Shown here one piece after another: positions 18,575-28,695 of a DNA stretch of 64,000 nt (the stretch's first letter is position 1; the number at the start of each line of letters is the position of its first letter). Both the position numbers and the translations under genes were made by a program. The stretch lies in NCBI GenBank assembly GCA_038321775.1, contig JBBQFI010000007.1, positions 62,001-126,000 on the forward strand, read 5' to 3'. The notes beneath the pieces are model-generated. The model ran no database searches and had not been told where the DNA came from. It worked only from the letters and a program-made list of their open reading frames with translations. The stretch is from JBBQFI01 sp038321775. GTDB lineage: Bacteria; Verrucomicrobiota; Verrucomicrobiia; Chthoniobacterales; UBA10450.

Positions 18575-19276
18575 ATGCAAAAGAATCGCAGCAAACGTTA
18601 TCGCGCCGCCGCCGAGCAGGTGGATCGCAAAAAGTCGTACAGTTTGGCTGATGCGGTCTCGACTTTAAAAAAATTGCCGCCGACAAAGTTCGACCAAACG
18701 GTGACGGTTTCGTGTCGCCTCGGCGTTGATCCAAAACAATCCGACCAGATGGTACGCGGAACCTGTCCGCTTCCGCATGGCAGCGGCAAGAATGTGCGTG
18801 TTTTGGTTTTTGCGGAAGGCCAGGCGGCGAAGGAAGCGCGCGATGCCGGCGCGGAGTTCGTTGGGTTCAAGGACATGATCCAAAAGGTCCAGGAAGGTTT
18901 TCAAGATTTCGACGTGGCGGTTTCAACGCCTGGGGCGATGGCGGAGGTACGCAAGCTCGGGAAAGTGCTGGGTCCTCGCGGACTAATGCCGAATCCGAAA
19001 ACCGGAACGGTGACGGACGATACAGCGAAGGCCGTCGGCGAAGTGAAAGCAGGCCGGGTTGAGTTCAAGCTCGATAAGAACGGCAACATCGCCGTTCCCG
19101 TCGGAAAATTTTCCTTCGCAGAAAATGCTCTCGTGGAAAATGGCAATGCTGTGATTGAAGCAGTCGTGCGCGCGCGTCCGGCCACGGCGAAGGGACATTT
19201 TTTGGAGGGAATCACTTTAAGTGCGACGATGTCGCCCGGCATTCACCTCGATCCATCGCCTTACATCACCACCTAA
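18575..19276 (+). CDS. rplA: 50S ribosomal protein L1
   Basis: L1 forms the mobile stalk at the ribosomal E site and in many bacteria represses its own operon. The 233-residue product has the conserved KVLGPRGLMPNPKTGTVT segment near residue 130 and the early motif FDQTVTVSCRLGVDPKQSDQ. The ATG at 18575 fits the usual N-terminus (RSKRYRAAAE). Usually rplK (L11) lies directly upstream. Here the preceding gene is an unrelated amidohydrolase. Only four bases separate the rplA stop from rplJ. Confidence 0.97.
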   Translation: MQKNRSKRYRAAAEQVDRKKSYSLADAVSTLKKLPPTKFDQTVTVSCRLGVDPKQSDQMVRGTCPLPHGSGKNVRVLVFAEGQAAKEARDAGAEFVGFKDMIQKVQEGFQDFDVAVSTPGAMAEVRKLGKVLGPRGLMPNPKTGTVTDDTAKAVGEVKAGRVEFKLDKNGNIAVPVGKFSFAENALVENGNAVIEAVVRARPATAKGHFLEGITLSATMSPGIHLDPSPYITT

Positions 19277-19280
19277 TTTT

Positions 19281-19934
19281 ATGAGACCAGAAAAAGCGAA
19301 CATTGTCTCGGACCTCGCCGCGAAGTTGAAGGATTCACCCTTCGTCCTCGTGACCGATTACCAGCGGATGAAGGTGGATCAATTCAGCGAGCTGCGGAAT
19401 CGACTCGCACCGGCGGGCGCCGAAGTGCACGTGGTCAAAAACAGTTTTCTAAAACGTGCGGCCGTTGATGCCGGACTTCCCGATGTTGGCGAAAAGTTGA
19501 TCGGCCAGACGGCGATCGTGACGGGACGCAAGGATGTGGCGCCGGTCGCAAAAATTCTGAAGGCGTTCGTAACGGAATTCAAAATCGCGGCGCTGAAGAT
19601 CGGAATTGTCGATCGTGAAATCCTGGCGAGCAAAGACATCGAAACGATGGCCGATTTGCCGCCGCGAGAAATCCTGCAGGGGCAGTTGCTTGGTCTGTTC
19701 CTTGCGCCGGCGACGCGTTTGGTTCGGCTCTTGAACGAACCGGCTGCTTCGCTCGCCCGCCTTTTGAATGCGAAGGCGAAGTCGATGCCAGCAGAAACGG
19801 CGCCTGCAAAAGCGGAAGCTCCGAAAGCTGAAGAGCCAACATCGGAAACACCAACATCGGAAGCGCCTGCATCGGAAGCCCCATCGGAGGAAGCACCGAC
19901 GGCGGAACAATCAACGCCGGAAGCGAGCGCGTAA
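19281..19934 (+). CDS. rplJ: 50S ribosomal protein L10
   Basis: L10 anchors the L7/L12 stalk on the ribosome. The start is the ATG at 19281 (MRPEKANIVSDLAAKL). A longer frame that reads back into rplA is rejected. The core (FVLVTDYQRMKVDQFSELRNRL, given here as FVLVTDYQRMKVDQ and FSELRNRL, then VKNSFLKRA) is typical. The protein has 217 residues. The last about 45 form an unusual low-complexity tail of Ala, Pro, Glu, Ser and Thr with repeats such as PTSETPTSEAPASEAP, which standard L10 (about 165-180 residues) lacks. Confidence 0.95.
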   Translation: MRPEKANIVSDLAAKLKDSPFVLVTDYQRMKVDQFSELRNRLAPAGAEVHVVKNSFLKRAAVDAGLPDVGEKLIGQTAIVTGRKDVAPVAKILKAFVTEFKIAALKIGIVDREILASKDIETMADLPPREILQGQLLGLFLAPATRLVRLLNEPAASLARLLNAKAKSMPAETAPAKAEAPKAEEPTSETPTSEAPASEAPSEEAPTAEQSTPEASA

Positions 19935-20051
19935 GGATTTCGTCCGCCGCGGCGGACGAGTAACAAAAACAAAAACAGCTAACCGGTTCGGCGGCAGTCG
20001 AACGTAATTTCCCGGATGCTTTCGGGAGCGGCGAATGGAAGGAAAAAGAAA

Positions 20052-20435
20052 ATGGCAGATACAAATGCAATCGTGGAGCAACTCAGCGGCTTGACCGTTC
20101 TTGAGATTGCTGGGTTGGTAAAAGAACTTGAGGAGAAGTGGGGCGTGAGCGCTGCTGCTCCTGTGGCAATGGCCGCTCCAGCCGCGGGCGGTGCCGCAGC
20201 CGCACCAGCCGCGGAAGAAAAGACCACCTTTGAAGTCATCCTTAAGGAGATGGGGGCGAACAAAATTGGCGTGATCAAGGAAGTTCGCGCGGCAGTTCCT
20301 GGGCTCGGTTTGGCTGAAGCCAAAGCACTCGTGGAAGGTGCCCCAAAGAGCGTCAAAGAAGGCGTGACCAAGGAAGAAGCCGAAGAGATCAAAAAGAAGA
20401 TCGAAGCGGCGGGCGCCAAGGTCGAAATCAAGTAA
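20052..20435 (+). CDS. rplL: 50S ribosomal protein L7/L12
   Basis: L7/L12 is the multicopy stalk protein that recruits translation factors. I chose the ATG at 20052, 13 codons into the longest frame, because it follows the purine-rich GGAAGGAAAAAG and gives the usual N-terminus MADTNAIVEQLSGLTVLE. The 127-residue product has the dimerisation N-domain, an Ala-rich hinge (VAMAAPAAGGAAAAPAAE) and the C-domain with KTTFEVILKEMG, KIGVIKEVR and LGLAEAKALVEGAPK. A 117-base spacer separates it from rplJ, and a strong hairpin follows 18 bases after its stop. Confidence 0.96.
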   Translation: MADTNAIVEQLSGLTVLEIAGLVKELEEKWGVSAAAPVAMAAPAAGGAAAAPAAEEKTTFEVILKEMGANKIGVIKEVRAAVPGLGLAEAKALVEGAPKSVKEGVTKEEAEEIKKKIEAAGAKVEIK

Positions 20436-20453
20436 AACAAACTTTTTCGCAGC

Positions 20454-20488
20454 GAGCGACGCGCAAGAAAACACTTGCGCGTTCGCTC
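20454..20488 (+). terminator. Hairpin between rplL and rpoB (attenuator-like)
   Basis: GAGCGACGCGCAAG pairs with CTTGCGCGTTCGCTC across a six-base loop, with one unpaired T. A stem of 14 base pairs is very stable. No uninterrupted T-run follows (TCTGTGTGAC comes next), so it could be a partial terminator or an RNA-processing site. E. coli has a comparable attenuator between rplL and rpoB that lowers polymerase relative to ribosomal protein output. That parallel is inference. Confidence 0.6.
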
Positions 20489-20722
20489 TCTGTGTGACAA
20501 AAATTCTTTTCGTTAAAGATAGGAATTATTTTTAACCCGGCGCACGACGGTATACAAAAACAGGACCGGCAACAAAACGGTGGAAGTCGATTTGACAGAC
20601 TGCCGATTTGCTGTCACTTTTGCGCTCTTCGCCTTCGGCTAATGCCGTTACGTTAATCGCCCGAGCTTCGCGGCTTTGTCTCCCTGGACGCCGCCGAGGT
20701 TCTGTCGTTACCAGATCTAATT

Positions 20723-23700
20723 ATGTCAGAACGCATTCATTTCGGAACTATCAAGGAGGGAATCGAGCCTCCAAATCTCATCGAAGTTCAACTTAACTCC
20801 TACGTTGACTTCCTGCAGAAAAACGTGCCCTCAGGAAAGCGGAAGAATTCCGGCCTGCAGGCCGTGTTTAAAGAGGTCTTCCCGATCGAAAGCTACGATG
20901 AAAAAGCGGTGCTGGATTTCAGTCATTATGAAATCGGCGAGCCGAAGCTGAGCTCGCTTGAAGCGCAACGCGAAGGGCAAACCTACAGCGCGCCGCTGCA
21001 TGTGACTTTTCAACTGCGTGAAGAAAAAGGCGTAAAGGAAGAGAAGGTTTACATGGGCGAAATTCCGCTCATGACGGTGCAGGGGACTTTCGTCATCAAC
21101 GGGGCCGAGCGCGTGGTCGTTAGCCAATTGCATCGTTCGCCCGGCATCGCGTTCGAATCGAGCATCCATTTGAACGGCAAGGTGCTTTACAGCTTCCGCA
21201 TCATTCCGGATCGCGGTTCGTGGATCGAAGTGCAGTTTGATACGAGCGATCTGCTTTATATTTATCTCGATCGCCGCAAACGCCGGCGGAAATTTCTTGC
21301 GACCACTTTTCTTCGCGCGCTCGGATACGGTTCTGATGAAGAGGTCATCAAACTTTTCTACAACATCGAAAACTTGAAGTTGAGCGAGAAGCTCGGCGAA
21401 GAGGAATTAGCCACGAAAGTTTTGACGGCGGAAGTTCTCGATGGAGAAACGACGATTGCTCGTGCCTTTGAGCCGCTGACAGCAGCGACTGTGCGCCAGA
21501 TCATGGGCCTCAAAATTAAAGAGGTCAAAGTGATCGATATTTCTAATGACGACACTGTCGTTAAGGCGCTGAAAAAAGATCCGGCGCACGATCAGGAAGA
21601 AGCGCTCAAAGATATTTATCGCAAGTTGCGCCCGGGCGATCCGCCGACCGTGGCAAATGCGCGCGCGCTATTAAAACGTCTCTTTTTCGATCCGAAGAAA
21701 TATGATCTCGGTCGCGTTGGTCGCTACAAGCTCAACCAAAAGTTGGGTATCGACGTTGATCTGACGGAACGCATTCTTACCGACAAGGATTTCATCGCAG
21801 CGATCAAGTATCTGATCAATTTGCGTCGTGGCGAAGGAACGCTCGACGACATCGATCATCTCGGCAGCCGTCGCGTTCGGACAGTTGGCGAACTGCTTGC
21901 CAATCAATGTCGCGTTGGTCTTGCGCGCACAGAGCGGCTCGTGAAAGAGCGCATGACTTTGTTCGACATCAATATTGACGGGATGACACCGCAGAAGTTG
22001 ATCAATCCGAAGGCGCTCAGCGCGGTGATTCGCGATTTCTTTGGTCGTTCGCAGTTGTCGCAGTTCATGGATCAAACGAATCCGCTCGCAGAGTTGACGC
22101 ATAAGCGTCGTCTCTCTGCTCTCGGACCCGGCGGTTTGAGCCGCGATCGCGCAGGATTCGAAGTGCGTGACGTGCATCCTTCGCACTACGGACGCATTTG
22201 TCCGATTGAGACGCCGGAAGGTCCGAACATCGGGCTCATTAGCTCGATGAGCACTTTCGCGCGCATCAACGAGTTTGGCTTTATTGAAACGCCGTACCGT
22301 AAGGTGGAAAAAGGCCGCGTGAGTGAGCAGGTCGATTATTTGACGGGAGACCGAGAGGAAAATTTCCTCGTCGCGCAAGCGAATGCGCCGATCGACGGTC
22401 GCGGGCATTTCACCGGAGAAAAAGTTTCCGTACGGTATCGTGGCGACTTCCTCGAAGTTGAGCCGTCGAAAGTCCATTACATGGATGTTTCGCCGAAGCA
22501 GCTCGTTTCCGTTGCTGCGGGATTGATTCCGTTTCTCGAGCATGACGATGCGAACCGCGCGCTCATGGGTTCGAACATGCAACGCCAGGGTGTGCCGCTA
22601 ATCGTTTCGGAAGCACCGCTTGTTGGAACAGGTTTGGAAGGGAAAGTGGCGCGCGACTCGTACGCAGTCGTGCTCGCGGTTGAAAGCGGAAAAGTCGCAT
22701 CGGTCACAGCGGATCAAATTGTCGTCACGAAAGACGGTCATATGCCGGAGAGCCGGAAGAAATTGAAGACCGATCACGACGCAGGCATTCACCTCTACGA
22801 GCTGCGCAAATTCATGCGCTCCAATGCCGGCACGTGCGTAAATCAAAAGCCGATCGTGAAGGCTGGACAGCACGTGAAGAAAGGGCAGGTCATCGCTGAC
22901 GGTCCGAACACGGATCAAGGTGAACTCGCGCTCGGCCGCAATGTGCTCGTCGCGTTCATGCCATGGAATGGCTACAACTTCGAAGATGCGATCATGATCT
23001 CGGAGAAGGTCGTGAAGGAAGACATCTACACGTCCATTCACATCGACGAATTTGAAATCGGTGCGCGCGATACAAAGCTGGGACCGGAGGAAATCACGCG
23101 TGACATTCCGAATGTCAGCGAAGAAGCGTTGCGCAATCTCGGACCGGATGGCGTTGTGCGCGTCGGTGCGGAAGTGAAGCCCGGCGATATTCTTGTCGGT
23201 AAAATTACACCGAAGAGTGAGACTGAACTCGCTCCGGAAGAGCGTTTACTGCGCGCAATTTTCGGCGAGAAAGCGGCGGACGTGAAAGACACGTCGTTGA
23301 CTGTTCCGTCGGGCACTTACGGAATTGTGATGGATGTGAAGGTTTCTTCACGTCGCGAAGTGGCGCGCGAAAAACTGACGCCGACTGAAACCAAACGTCA
23401 GATCAAATCGATCGGTGAAGATAACAAACGCAAGAAAGAGGAGCTGACCGAGCAATTGACTGATTCGCTGTCGAACATTTTGCTCGGCGAAAAAATTCCG
23501 CTCGACGTGGTGAACGCCGAAACGGGCGAGATCATCATTCCGGCGAATCGCAAGATCACGAAGACGCTGCTGCGCAAACTCGCGAACGTTTACGATCATA
23601 TCGAAATCGATCCGAGTCCGATCCGGAACAAGATTCGCGAGATCATCGCTTCCTACGAACACAAGTTCGCCGAGCTCGAGCTCGAGCGGGAACGTTCGCT

Positions 23701-24520
23701 CGACCGTGTTGAAAGCGGCGACGATATCGATCCGGGAATGATCAAGCAGGTCAAAGTTTTCATCGCGAGCAAACGCAAATTGAGCGTAGGCGACAAGATG
23801 GCCGGACGTCACGGAAACAAGGGTGTGGTGGCGCGTATCGTGCCGGAAGAAGATATGCCGTTCCTCGCGGACGGAACGCCGGTTGAGATTGTGCTCAATC
23901 CGTTAGGCGTGCCGAGCCGTATGAATGTCGGTCAGGTTTTGGAAACACACCTTGGCGTTGCGGCGAAGGCACTCGGCTTTTCGGTGGCCACGCCGGTCTT
24001 CGACGGAATTTCGGAAAGCAAAATCCGCGAATACTTGAAGGAAGCGAAAAAAATAGACGGCTTCACCTGGGTGCAGGAAAACGGCAAGTCGCGCTTGTTC
24101 GATGGTCGCACGGGCGATGCCTTCGATCAGGAAGTTGTCGTTGGCTACATCTACATGATGAAGCTCGGCCACTTGGTCGCGGACAAAATTCACGCGCGCG
24201 CAGTCGGTCCATACTCGTTAGTCACGCAGCAACCGTTGGGCGGTAAAGCGCAATACGGCGGCCAGCGTTTCGGCGAAATGGAAGTGTGGGCGCTCGAGGC
24301 CTACGGCGCGGCTTATACTTTACAGGAATTGCTCACGGTTAAATCGGACGACGTGCAAGGTCGCACGCGCATCTACGAATCGATCGTGAAGGGCGATAAC
24401 TCGCTCGAGGCAGGCACACCTGAATCTTTCAACGTGTTGATCAAGGAAATGCAGTCGTTAGGCCTCGACGTCAAAGTCGGTGGCCAGGCGCCGAGCCCTT
24501 TCCTGGAGAACGTCGCTTAA
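20723..24520 (+). CDS. rpoB: RNA polymerase beta subunit
   Basis: The beta subunit forms one half of the RNA polymerase active-site cleft. The 1265-residue protein shows the rifampicin-region core SQFMDQTNPLAELTHKRRLS with ALGPGGLSRDRAGFEVRDVH, then HYGRICPIETPEGPNIGLI, KVFIASKRKLSVGDKMAGRH with GNKG, and the C-terminal GGKAQYGGQRFGEMEVWALE. At the first rifampicin site the residues are SQFMDQTNP, the sensitive-type sequence. The 287-base spacer upstream carries the hairpin at 20454-20488 and no gene. rpoC follows after 28 bases. Confidence 0.98.
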   Translation: MSERIHFGTIKEGIEPPNLIEVQLNSYVDFLQKNVPSGKRKNSGLQAVFKEVFPIESYDEKAVLDFSHYEIGEPKLSSLEAQREGQTYSAPLHVTFQLREEKGVKEEKVYMGEIPLMTVQGTFVINGAERVVVSQLHRSPGIAFESSIHLNGKVLYSFRIIPDRGSWIEVQFDTSDLLYIYLDRRKRRRKFLATTFLRALGYGSDEEVIKLFYNIENLKLSEKLGEEELATKVLTAEVLDGETTIARAFEPLTAATVRQIMGLKIKEVKVIDISNDDTVVKALKKDPAHDQEEALKDIYRKLRPGDPPTVANARALLKRLFFDPKKYDLGRVGRYKLNQKLGIDVDLTERILTDKDFIAAIKYLINLRRGEGTLDDIDHLGSRRVRTVGELLANQCRVGLARTERLVKERMTLFDINIDGMTPQKLINPKALSAVIRDFFGRSQLSQFMDQTNPLAELTHKRRLSALGPGGLSRDRAGFEVRDVHPSHYGRICPIETPEGPNIGLISSMSTFARINEFGFIETPYRKVEKGRVSEQVDYLTGDREENFLVAQANAPIDGRGHFTGEKVSVRYRGDFLEVEPSKVHYMDVSPKQLVSVAAGLIPFLEHDDANRALMGSNMQRQGVPLIVSEAPLVGTGLEGKVARDSYAVVLAVESGKVASVTADQIVVTKDGHMPESRKKLKTDHDAGIHLYELRKFMRSNAGTCVNQKPIVKAGQHVKKGQVIADGPNTDQGELALGRNVLVAFMPWNGYNFEDAIMISEKVVKEDIYTSIHIDEFEIGARDTKLGPEEITRDIPNVSEEALRNLGPDGVVRVGAEVKPGDILVGKITPKSETELAPEERLLRAIFGEKAADVKDTSLTVPSGTYGIVMDVKVSSRREVAREKLTPTETKRQIKSIGEDNKRKKEELTEQLTDSLSNILLGEKIPLDVVNAETGEIIIPANRKITKTLLRKLANVYDHIEIDPSPIRNKIREIIASYEHKFAELELERERSLDRVESGDDIDPGMIKQVKVFIASKRKLSVGDKMAGRHGNKGVVARIVPEEDMPFLADGTPVEIVLNPLGVPSRMNVGQVLETHLGVAAKALGFSVATPVFDGISESKIREYLKEAKKIDGFTWVQENGKSRLFDGRTGDAFDQEVVVGYIYMMKLGHLVADKIHARAVGPYSLVTQQPLGGKAQYGGQRFGEMEVWALEAYGAAYTLQELLTVKSDDVQGRTRIYESIVKGDNSLEAGTPESFNVLIKEMQSLGLDVKVGGQAPSPFLENVA

Positions 24521-24548
24521 ATTTTAACAACCAACCTTTCAAAAAATA

Positions 24549-27500
24549 ATGAACGAACATTCCTGGCGTGAGTTAGTAGGCGAAGAACGAGCCGTCGGTT
24601 TTGATCAAGTCGCGATCGGTGTTGCGTCCTCGGACACGATGCGTTCGTGGAGCAAGGGCGAAGTTAAGAATCCAGAGACGATTAATTATCGCACCTTCAA
24701 ACCGGAAAAAGGCGGTTTGTTTTGTGAGCGTATTTTTGGTCCGACGCGAGACTGGGAATGCTCGTGCGGAAAGTACAAGCGCATTAAACACAAAGGCGTT
24801 ATCTGCGATCGTTGCGGCGTCGAAGTGACGCTCGCGCGCGTGCGTCGTGAACGCATGGGCCATATCGAACTGGCCGTGCCCGTTTCACACATCTGGTTTT
24901 ACAAATGCATGCCGTCGCGCCTTGGCTTAATGCTCGACATGAGCGCGCGCCAACTCGAGCGCGTTATTTATTACGAAGATTACATCGTCATCGATCCAGG
25001 CAAGACGCCGCTGACGAAGACGCAGTTGCTGAACGAGCTCGAATATCGTGAAGCGCAGGAACAATACGGCGAAGATTTTGTCGCCGGCATGGGCGCGGAA
25101 GCGGTGAAGAAACTTCTCGCTGAGATCGATCTGCACAAGCTCAACAAGGAGCTGGAGAAGGCGATGGGAAACACGAAGAGCAAACAGATTCGCAAAAAAC
25201 TCGCGAAGCGTTTGAAACTCGTGCAGGGCTTTGCTTCATCGCACGCGCGTCCCGATTGGATGGTGCTTGATGTGCTGCCGGTGATTCCACCGGATTTGCG
25301 TCCGCTCGTTCCGCTGGAAGGCGGACGTTTCGCAACTTCGGATCTCAACGATCTCTATCGTCGCGTTATCAACCGCAACAATCGTCTCAAGAATTTGCTC
25401 CAGCTGAAAACGCCGGACGTCATTATCCGCAACGAAAAGCGCATGCTGCAGGAAGCAGTTGATGCGTTGTTCGATAACGGTCGTCACGGCCGTGCGGTTA
25501 CGGGCGCGGGAAACCGTCCTTTGAAATCGCTGAGCGATATGCTCAAGGGCAAGGGCGGACGTTTCCGCCAGAACTTGTTAGGCAAACGCGTCGATTACTC
25601 GGGCCGTTCGGTCATAGTCATCGGTCCGGAATTGAAACTGAACCAGTGCGGATTGCCCAAGAAGATGGCGCTCGTCTTGTTCGAGCCGTTCATCATTCGC
25701 CGGCTAAAAGATCTTGGTTACGTGCATACCGTGCGTAGCGCGAAGAAAATGATCGAGCGTCAGACGCCTGAGGTCTGGGATATTTTGGAAGAGGTCACTC
25801 GTGGGCATCCGGTTTTGCTGAATCGCGCTCCGACGCTGCATCGTCTTTCCATCCAGGCTTTCGAGCCGCTGTTAATTGAAGGCGAAGCGATCCGTATCCA
25901 TCCGCTCGTTTGCACCGCTTATAACGCGGACTTCGATGGCGACCAGATGGCGGTGCACGTGCCGCTCTCCGTGGAAGCACAAATGGAAGCGCGCATGTTG
26001 ATGCTTGCGCCGAATAATATTTTCTCGCCGTCGAGTGGCAAACCAATCACGACGCCGTCGCAGGACATCACGCTCGGATGTTATTATCTGACGCAGAATC
26101 CACGACGCGCGGCTGGAAGTTCGGTTGAGTCACGTCTCCCGCTTTTTGCTAATGCGACCGAGGTGGAGTTCGCAATGGTCGATGGTGCGGTCAAAACGCA
26201 TGATCGTATCCGATTGAAGAATCCCGACGTCGGCGAACAGACAATTTACGGCGATCCGATCACACGCGTTCTCGAGACGACCGCTGGTCGCGTCATCTTC
26301 AATGAAATTTGGCCGAAGAAGCTCGGATTCTTCAACAAGGCCGCTGGAAAAAAACAGCTAAGCGATATTATCTGGCGCTGCTATCAGGTCGCTGGCCAGG
26401 AAGGAACGGTTGAAACGCTCGATCGTTTAAAAGAACTCGGATTCGCGGAAGCGACGAAGGCGGGAATTTCGATCGGAATTTCCGACATGATCATTCCGAA
26501 GGAAAAAGAAACCGAACTCGCGAATGCTTATCGGCAGATCAAACAGGTCGAGCAGCAATATCGCAAGGGCATCATTACGGATGGCGAGCGCTACAACAAG
26601 ATCATCGATATCTGGACACACGCCGGCGACGAAATTTCCAGCGTGATGTTCCGCACTCTCGAACACAACGAGGGCCGCAAAGAACTGAATCCGGTTTATC
26701 TGATGGTTGATTCGGGTGCTCGTGGCAACCGCCAACAGGTCCGGCAGCTTGCCGGTATGCGTGGTTTGATGGCCAAGCCGTCAGGCGAAATTATCGAGCG
26801 ACCGATCACATCGAATTTCCGCGAAGGATTGACCGTGCTGGAGTATTTCATTTCCACACACGGCGCGCGCAAAGGTTTGGCCGATACCGCGCTCAAAACG
26901 GCGGACTCGGGTTATCTCACGCGCAAATTGGTTGATGCGTCGCAGGACGTGATCATCAATGAAGAAGATTGCGGAACGGTGAACGGCATCGTGGTTCGCT
27001 CGATTTACGAAGGCGACGAAGAAGTTGTCGATTTGGCGACGCGAATTGTTGGCCGCGTGAGTTGCGAAACAGTGGTCGATCCCGTCGAGAAGAAAAAGAA
27101 AATCGTAAAGGCGAATCAATTGATCGATGAAAAGATCGCGGCGGACTTGCAGCGTATCGGCGTCGAGAGTTTGAAGATTCGTTCGGTGCTGACGTGCGAA
27201 TGCGGACGCGGAGTCTGCGCGTATTGTTACGGACGCAATCTCGCGACCGGGCAATTCGTCAAACTCGGCGAAGCAGTTGGCATCATTGCCGCGCAGTCGA
27301 TCGGTGAACCAGGCACGCAGTTGACGATGCGGACGTTCCACATCGGCGGCACAGCGAGCCAGACATTCAAACAACCGATCATTAAAGCGAAGAACGACGG
27401 CGATCTTCAATTCAACGATCTGCGCACGGTGCAGGCGCTCGATGGCAGCTGGATCGTTTTGAACAAGAACGGTTCGGTCAGCGTGCATAACGCCGATGGT

Positions 27501-28673
27501 CGCGAACTCGATCGCTACAATGTGGTCGTTGGCTCGGTCATCTCGAAACCGAACGGCGCCGCTGTGAAAAAAGGCGAAACCTTTGTGCAGTGGGATCCAT
27601 ACAACGTTCCGATCCTAACCGAAAAAGCGGGCAAGGTGGAATTCCGCGACATGATCGCGGGCGTTACGATCAAGCGCGATGTCGACGAAGCGACCGGTTT
27701 GATGGGCACGGTCATCATCGAGCACAAGGAAGATTTGCATCCGCAAATCGTGATCACCGGTGATAAACACGAAGTACTCGCGAGCTATTCCATTCCGGCT
27801 GGCGCTCACGTCGTAGTGGAGCAGGGCGTGAAGATCCGCGCTGGCGCATTGCTGGCGAAGACGCCGCGAAAAGTTGCGAAGACCAAAGACATCACCGGCG
27901 GTTTGCCGCGTGTGGCTGAGTTATTTGAAGCGCGCCGACCGAAAGATGCGGCGGAGATCGCGAAGATCGACGGTGTCGTGGAAATGGGCGGAACTGTGCG
28001 CGGCAAGCGCAAGTTGATCCTGAAAGATCCGGAAACGGGTTCGGAAGAAGAACATCTCATTTCGCTCACGAAACACATCATTGTCTTCAAGGGCGACTTC
28101 GTGAAGAAGGGCCAGCAGCTCACGGAAGGTCCGGTTGTACCGCACGAAATTCTGGAAGTGTGCGGACCGCAGGATTTGCAGGAACATTTGGTCAACGAAG
28201 TGCAGGAAGTTTATCGACTGCAGGGTGTCGAGATTAACGACAAGCACATCGAAATCATCGTGCGCCAAATGTTGCGCAAGGTGAAGATCACCGATCCAGG
28301 CGACACTTCATTGCTCTGGGGCGATCAAGTCGACAAGCTTGATTTCGAAGCGGAAAACAAACGCGTCGTCGATCAAGGCGGCAAGCCCGCGGAAGCTACG
28401 CCGGTATTGCTCGGCATCACGAAGGCGTCGCTGGAAACCGACAGCTTTATTTCAGCTGCGTCCTTCCAGGATACAACTCGCGTGCTCACGGAAGCGGCAA
28501 CGCTCGGCAAAATCGATCGTCTGCGCGGTTTCAAGGAAAACGTCATCATGGGTCACTTGATTCCTGCGGGAACAGGTTTCCCTGTGCATCGCGAAATCAA
28601 ACTGGTCGAGCTTGGCGAACAAGTTGGCGCTCCGCTTGTCGAAGAGGTGGAAGCACGTCCGGCGGCCGGTTAA
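24549..28673 (+). CDS. rpoC: RNA polymerase beta' subunit
   Basis: The beta' subunit supplies the catalytic Mg-binding loop. The 1374-residue product has the N-terminal zinc site CSCGKYKRIKHKGVICDRCG, the catalytic YNADFDGDQMAVHVPLS with its three Asp residues, and the second zinc site around VLTCECGRGVCAYCYG. The trigger-loop region (IIAAQSIGEPGTQLTMRTFH) is intact. The length is close to that of E. coli (1407 residues), with a shorter lineage-specific insertion. A strong terminator follows 22 bases after the stop. Confidence 0.98.
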   Translation: MNEHSWRELVGEERAVGFDQVAIGVASSDTMRSWSKGEVKNPETINYRTFKPEKGGLFCERIFGPTRDWECSCGKYKRIKHKGVICDRCGVEVTLARVRRERMGHIELAVPVSHIWFYKCMPSRLGLMLDMSARQLERVIYYEDYIVIDPGKTPLTKTQLLNELEYREAQEQYGEDFVAGMGAEAVKKLLAEIDLHKLNKELEKAMGNTKSKQIRKKLAKRLKLVQGFASSHARPDWMVLDVLPVIPPDLRPLVPLEGGRFATSDLNDLYRRVINRNNRLKNLLQLKTPDVIIRNEKRMLQEAVDALFDNGRHGRAVTGAGNRPLKSLSDMLKGKGGRFRQNLLGKRVDYSGRSVIVIGPELKLNQCGLPKKMALVLFEPFIIRRLKDLGYVHTVRSAKKMIERQTPEVWDILEEVTRGHPVLLNRAPTLHRLSIQAFEPLLIEGEAIRIHPLVCTAYNADFDGDQMAVHVPLSVEAQMEARMLMLAPNNIFSPSSGKPITTPSQDITLGCYYLTQNPRRAAGSSVESRLPLFANATEVEFAMVDGAVKTHDRIRLKNPDVGEQTIYGDPITRVLETTAGRVIFNEIWPKKLGFFNKAAGKKQLSDIIWRCYQVAGQEGTVETLDRLKELGFAEATKAGISIGISDMIIPKEKETELANAYRQIKQVEQQYRKGIITDGERYNKIIDIWTHAGDEISSVMFRTLEHNEGRKELNPVYLMVDSGARGNRQQVRQLAGMRGLMAKPSGEIIERPITSNFREGLTVLEYFISTHGARKGLADTALKTADSGYLTRKLVDASQDVIINEEDCGTVNGIVVRSIYEGDEEVVDLATRIVGRVSCETVVDPVEKKKKIVKANQLIDEKIAADLQRIGVESLKIRSVLTCECGRGVCAYCYGRNLATGQFVKLGEAVGIIAAQSIGEPGTQLTMRTFHIGGTASQTFKQPIIKAKNDGDLQFNDLRTVQALDGSWIVLNKNGSVSVHNADGRELDRYNVVVGSVISKPNGAAVKKGETFVQWDPYNVPILTEKAGKVEFRDMIAGVTIKRDVDEATGLMGTVIIEHKEDLHPQIVITGDKHEVLASYSIPAGAHVVVEQGVKIRAGALLAKTPRKVAKTKDITGGLPRVAELFEARRPKDAAEIAKIDGVVEMGGTVRGKRKLILKDPETGSEEEHLISLTKHIIVFKGDFVKKGQQLTEGPVVPHEILEVCGPQDLQEHLVNEVQEVYRLQGVEINDKHIEIIVRQMLRKVKITDPGDTSLLWGDQVDKLDFEAENKRVVDQGGKPAEATPVLLGITKASLETDSFISAASFQDTTRVLTEAATLGKIDRLRGFKENVIMGHLIPAGTGFPVHREIKLVELGEQVGAPLVEEVEARPAAG

Positions 28674-28695
28674 AGGAATTCTGACTGCGACTGTG

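Noticed and set aside
21671..22582. Minus-strand open frame of about 300 codons within rpoB
   Set aside because: It is antisense to conserved rpoB core sequence and lacks any domain.
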